From the NCBI GenBank assembly GCA_019105125.1, contig JAHRWO010000128.1, positions 1 through 8,524 on the forward strand: DNA of 8,524 nt, in the 5' to 3' direction. Each line of letters starts with the position of its first letter. Position 1 is the first letter of the stretch. The position numbers and the translations under genes were made by a program. The notes below the pieces were generated by a model that ran no database searches, was not told the DNA's origin, and saw nothing but the letters and a program-made list of their open reading frames with translations. Positions 6,248-8,524 of the stretch are shown here, piece by piece. This DNA is from Flavobacterium sp. Its GTDB lineage: Bacteria; Bacteroidota; Bacteroidia; Flavobacteriales; Flavobacteriaceae.

Positions 6248-6261
6248 TTGTTAATTAACAA
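6248..6261. promoter_or_regulatory. 14-bp perfect palindrome before the TlpA-like gene
   Basis: TTGTTAATTAACAA reads the same on both strands with no spacer. It lies in the 62-bp gap between the LytTR regulator stop and the thioredoxin start, where a dimeric repressor or activator could bind. As RNA it would make at best a weak hairpin without a T-run, so it is not a good terminator. AT-rich palindromes of this size can arise by chance. Confidence 0.3.
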
Positions 6262-6302
6262 CAAACAAAATGAATATCTCACTATTTTTGATAAAAAAGT
6301 AG

Positions 6303-6791
6303 ATGAGATATTTTCGTTTAATAGCGCTGTCGATTTTCTTTTTGAGTTTTTCAGCAAAAGCTCAGGACTTGATTACGTTTCAAAATTTTGACGAATTGAA
6401 TACCTATATTCAAAATAATTCAGAAAAACCTTTGGTGATTAATTTTTGGGCAACTTGGTGTGCGCCTTGTGTGAAAGAGTTACCTTATTTTCAAAAATTA
6501 CACGAAGAGAATCCAAATGTAAAAGTAATAACTGTGAGTTTGGATTTCGAAAAACAAGTTGAAGGCAAATTGAAACCGTTTCTTAAAAAGAAGAATTACA
6601 CTTTTATAACCACTTACATGGCGGATAAAAAATTCAACAATTGGATTTCAAAAGTTGATGAAAATTGGTCAGGTTCTATTCCAGCTACTTGGATAATCAA
6701 TGGTACTAAAGGCATTTTTGTGGAACAAGAATTTGCTTCGTTTGAAGAATTAAATCAGTTTGTAAATGAATCACTAACCAAATTAAATTAA
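6303..6791 (+). CDS. TlpA/ResA-like periplasmic thioredoxin-fold protein
   Basis: The 162-residue product has a signal peptide (MRYFRLIALSIFFLSFSAKA, cleavage near residue 20). A thioredoxin fold follows, with the redox motif in NFWATWCAPC (Cys53, Cys56) and the cis-proline stretch SIPATWII (Pro127). This is the TlpA/ResA-like reductase layout; members reduce disulfides of exported proteins, including those in cytochrome maturation. The mature protein is about 140 residues, so no large extra domain is present. No membrane anchor is seen besides the signal peptide. The start is fixed by a TAG stop codon immediately before the ATG (6300-6302). It lies 62 bp after the response regulator gene and just before a second thioredoxin-fold gene. 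It could be read through from the signalling operon or have its own promoter; the sequence does not settle this. Confidence 0.92.
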   Translation: MRYFRLIALSIFFLSFSAKAQDLITFQNFDELNTYIQNNSEKPLVINFWATWCAPCVKELPYFQKLHEENPNVKVITVSLDFEKQVEGKLKPFLKKKNYTFITTYMADKKFNNWISKVDENWSGSIPATWIINGTKGIFVEQEFASFEELNQFVNESLTKLN

Positions 6792-6809
6792 TACTATGAA
6801 ATCGCCACT

Positions 6810-6832
6810 AAAAAAAGTTTGCCTTAGCAAAC
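6810..6832 (-). terminator. Small hairpin with adjacent A-run (terminator-like on the minus strand)
   Basis: GTTTGC (6817-6822) and GCAAAC (6827-6832) form a 6-bp stem with a CTTA loop between the two thioredoxin genes. On the plus strand seven A residues (6810-6816) precede the stem and no T-run follows. Read on the minus strand, the stem is followed by seven T residues, as in an intrinsic terminator. It might stop antisense transcription, or on the plus strand simply be a leader hairpin. The stem is short, so confidence is low. Confidence 0.35.
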
Positions 6833-6889
6833 ACCAAATAAAAAATGGCGATACCATATATGACCAATAAACAAATAAATTTTACATAT

Positions 6890-7483
6890 ATGAAAAGAAT
6901 TGGATTTTTTGCCTTATTAATGGGCGTTTTAATGAGTTTTACCAATCCTACAGGATATAAAGTAGGAGATAAGGCTACCGATTTCAAATTAAAATCGGTT
7001 GACAATAAAATGTACAGTATGGCAGATTACAAAGATGCGAAAGGATTTATCGTTGTGTTTACTTGTAATCATTGTCCGTTTGCTGTAAAATATGAAGATC
7101 GAATTATCGATTTAGCTAAGAAATACAAATCAAAAGGTTATGTTTTGTTAGCAATTAACCCAAATGATCCAGCAGCGCAACCAGAAGATAGTTTTGAGTT
7201 GATGCAAAAAAGAGCCAAAGAGAAGAAATTCACCTTCCCATATTTGTTTGATGAAGGTCAGAAAATTTATCCGCAATATGGAGCAACAAAAACACCACAC
7301 GTATTTTTATTAGACAAAAATTTAGTAGTGAAATACATTGGAGCAATCGATGATAATGTTGAAGATGCTTCTCAGGTGAAAGAAAAATATTTAGAGAATG
7401 CTATTGCGGCTTTGGAAAAAGGTGAAGAACCAACTCCAAATACAACGAAAGCAATTGGTTGTACCATTAAGGTTAAAAAGTAA
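6890..7483 (+). CDS. Exported thioredoxin-fold protein, PRX-like/AhpC-TSA type
   Basis: From the ATG at 6890 the product has 197 residues and starts with a hydrophobic signal-like segment (MKRIGFFALLMGVLMSF). The mature part shows KVGDKATDFKL, typical of AhpC/TSA and redoxin proteins, and a CxxC motif in VVFTCNHCPFAVKYE (Cys59, Cys62). A TPHVFLLD stretch follows, containing the cis-proline. A further cysteine (Cys191) lies near the end in AIGCTIKVKK, a C-terminal feature I recall for the PRX_like1 group of thioredoxin proteins. It is probably a disulfide reductase or peroxide-linked protein at the envelope; the substrate is unknown. An in-frame ATG 15 codons upstream (6845) would give the polar extension MAIPYMTNKQINFTY before the hydrophobic segment; 6890 is preferred because it places the signal peptide at the N-terminus. 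It is the last plus-strand gene before a strong terminator. Confidence 0.88.
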   Translation: MKRIGFFALLMGVLMSFTNPTGYKVGDKATDFKLKSVDNKMYSMADYKDAKGFIVVFTCNHCPFAVKYEDRIIDLAKKYKSKGYVLLAINPNDPAAQPEDSFELMQKRAKEKKFTFPYLFDEGQKIYPQYGATKTPHVFLLDKNLVVKYIGAIDDNVEDASQVKEKYLENAIAALEKGEEPTPNTTKAIGCTIKVKK

Positions 7484-7484
7484 T

Positions 7485-7516
7485 AAAAAAGGCGAAACAT
7501 TTGTTTCGCCTTTTTT
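7485..7516. terminator. Strong bidirectional intrinsic terminator
   Basis: GGCGAAAC (7491-7498) pairs with GTTTCGCC (7503-7510) around a 4-nt loop, and is flanked by AAAAAA (7485-7490) and TTTTTT (7511-7516). It therefore has a T-run after the stem on either strand. It ends the plus-strand thioredoxin gene one base after its stop codon. It also ends the convergent minus-strand gene, whose stop codon (7515-7517) overlaps the T-run. Confidence 0.93.
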
Positions 7517-8120
7517 AATCTCTTAAAAGTTCATCATTACAATAATCATTGTAAAAAGTTACTATTTCTGGAATATTTGCCGATGTGAAAGTCTTATTGT
7601 TTATTTTTTCTATTAATTCTGGACAATCTGAAAAATATCGGATAGCTCTTCTTTTAAAACTAAAAACTATATCAGTTGCAACATCTTCGTTTGGTCTTTT
7701 AATAAAATATTCTACTTGTAATCCAGTTTTGTAAACAGGTGCAGGAAATGCGTTTGGGTTATTAGGAAAATTTATACCTGGAAGATAACTTTTAGTTACA
7801 ATTTCAGAAAAAGCATATAAGTTAACATTTCCTTCCTCCAAAAGTTCCATTATTTTAGGTTTATTGTATTTGTCTGATTTTACATATTCATATTTCTCAA
7901 TAAAACCATAACCTACAAAATGAATTGCTCTTACAGATAAATGATCCCATTCGGAAAGTTTATCATTTTGTTCTAATTTGAAATAGATTTTGTTTTTTCG
8001 TACTTCTCCAAAACCTTCCAAAGAAGTAGAATCATTAAAGAAAATAATAACTTCTCTATGTTGAGCTTTCAATGTGTTTAAACAGGAAAAAGTAAAAAAT
8101 AGAAGAATTATTCGGCTCAT
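7515..8120 (-). CDS. Secreted protein of unknown function (201 residues)
   Basis: I do not recognise a named family. The minus-strand product has a signal peptide (MSRIILLFFTFSCLNTLKAQ, cleavage near residue 20) and a soluble mature region of about 180 residues. The N-terminal half looks beta-rich (REVIIFFNDSTSLEGFGEVR, then KIYFKLEQ). It is followed by the charged segment FIEKYEYVKSDKYNKPKIME and LLEEGNVNLYAFSEI. The C-terminal half contains FKRRAIRYFSDCPELIEKI and ends FYNDYCNDELLRD, with two cysteines that could pair in the periplasm. Its ATG overlaps the TAA stop of the COX15/CtaA gene by one base (TAATG), indicating translational coupling, and it ends in the shared terminator at 7485-7516. 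Coupling to a heme A synthase gene does not by itself show a role in cytochrome oxidase assembly; the order may be specific to this lineage. Confidence 0.85.
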   Translation of the reverse strand: MSRIILLFFTFSCLNTLKAQHREVIIFFNDSTSLEGFGEVRKNKIYFKLEQNDKLSEWDHLSVRAIHFVGYGFIEKYEYVKSDKYNKPKIMELLEEGNVNLYAFSEIVTKSYLPGINFPNNPNAFPAPVYKTGLQVEYFIKRPNEDVATDIVFSFKRRAIRYFSDCPELIEKINNKTFTSANIPEIVTFYNDYCNDELLRD

Positions 8121-8524
8121 TATTTACTAAATCTATGTAACGTAAACGTCATCGCTGTTAATAAAAAGAATGCCATAATTTGATGTGCTAATCCCAACCA
8201 AAGCGGTACGTGGAATAACAAGGTAAAAATTCCTAAAATAAATTGAATAAACACAAAAATCAATAACGTTTTAACTCCGTTGTCTTGTGTTTTGTCCAAA
8301 ACAAATTTTCTGCTTTTTATGAAAAGATAGATGATTGAAAATACAACAACATAAGCAAAGGTTCTATGAATAAATTGTACACCACTTTTGCCTTCTGTAA
8401 AAGATAAAAGTAAGTTGGATTGTTCTAATCGAATACTTTCATGGAAGAATTGTCCGTCGCTCATCAAAGGCCAATGATTGTGAATTAATCCCGCATTTAA
8501 ACCTGCCACAAATCCGCCATAAAT
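8120..8524 (-). CDS. ctaA: COX15/CtaA heme A synthase, C-terminal part (partial)
   Basis: The minus-strand frame is open to the window edge and gives the last 134 residues of the protein; the 5' part lies outside. The visible part begins IYGGFVAGLNAGLIHNHWPL, which contains the YGGFVAGL-x-AG signature of COX15-type heme A synthases. Conserved heme-ligand histidines fit GVQFIHRTFAYV (about residue 53 of the fragment) and GLAHQIMAFFLL (about residue 114). Membrane helices are predicted around 50-70, 86-104 and 108-129. The enzyme converts heme O to heme A for cytochrome oxidase in the inner membrane, so the organism probably makes an aa3- or ba3-type oxidase. A GTG near 8509 is an internal Val codon, not a start. 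The TAA stop overlaps the ATG of the downstream secreted-protein gene. Confidence 0.93.
   Translation of the reverse strand: MYGGFVAGLNAGLIHNHWPLMSDGQFFHESIRLEQSNLLLSFTEGKSGVQFIHRTFAYVVVFSIIYLFIKSRKFVLDKTQDNGVKTLLIFVFIQFILGIFTLLFHVPLWLGLAHQIMAFFLLTAMTFTLHRFSK

Noticed and set aside
6283..6290. TATTTTTG as a -7 promoter element for the TlpA-like gene
   Set aside because: It fits TAnnTTTG, but the transcript would start about 7 nt before the ATG and no -33 TTG lies at a suitable distance; matches of this kind are frequent in AT-rich DNA.
6845..6889. Upstream in-frame ATG for the PRX-like protein
   Set aside because: It would add a polar 15-residue extension ahead of the hydrophobic export signal; the ATG at 6890 fits better.
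6808..7005. Minus-strand 65-codon reading frame across the thioredoxin intergenic region
   Set aside because: It overlaps the start of the PRX-like gene antisense, shows no family features, and has no promoter or leader typical of this organism.
1..8524. Mobile element, CRISPR array, tRNA or rRNA
   Set aside because: No transposase or integrase motif, no regularly spaced long repeats, and no tRNA- or rRNA-like sequence was found on reading both strands.

Overview
The window looks like a chromosomal segment from a member of the Bacteroidota, most likely a Flavobacterium or close relative in the Flavobacteriaceae. The DNA is very AT-rich. Start codons are preceded by A-rich leaders rather than Shine-Dalgarno sequences. 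Promoter candidates fit the Bacteroidota -7 element TAnnTTTG. The gene content (a TonB-dependent receptor with a carboxypeptidase-D-like N-terminal domain, 2TM-domain proteins, and a LytS/LytTR pair) is typical of that family. No rRNA, tRNA, CRISPR array, insertion sequence or phage gene was seen.

Layout: (1) bases 1-165, minus strand: 5' end of an HPP-family membrane protein, cut by the window edge. (2) bases 166-362: divergent intergenic region with a minus-strand promoter and a plus-strand LytTR-type operator/promoter. (3) 363-2501: outer-membrane TonB-dependent receptor-like protein. (4) 2502-2758: intergenic region with a second copy of the same operator/promoter. (5) 2759-6240: a compact plus-strand signalling block: a secreted TPR-like protein, a LytS-type sensor kinase carrying a C-terminal 2TM domain, two small stand-alone 2TM proteins, and a LytTR response regulator. 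(6) 6303-7483: two exported thioredoxin-fold proteins (TlpA/ResA-like and PRX-like), closed by a strong bidirectional terminator at 7485-7516. (7) 7515-8524, minus strand: a secreted protein of unknown function translationally coupled to the 3' end of a COX15/CtaA heme A synthase gene, which runs off the window.

The most interesting reading is a self-contained regulatory circuit. Two pairs of 9-bp direct repeats (ACAATTCAT-N12-ACAGTTCGG) occur with identical sequence and identical 21-bp centre spacing, once before the TonB-receptor gene and once before the TPR/kinase operon. In both, a -7-like TTTG ends exactly 49 bp after the first base of the second half-site. The sequence and 12-bp spacer resemble the known AgrA-type LytTR binding architecture, and a LytTR regulator is encoded in the same locus. 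I infer that the regulator activates both the outer-membrane receptor and its own operon. The signal sensed and the substrate of the receptor cannot be read from the sequence.
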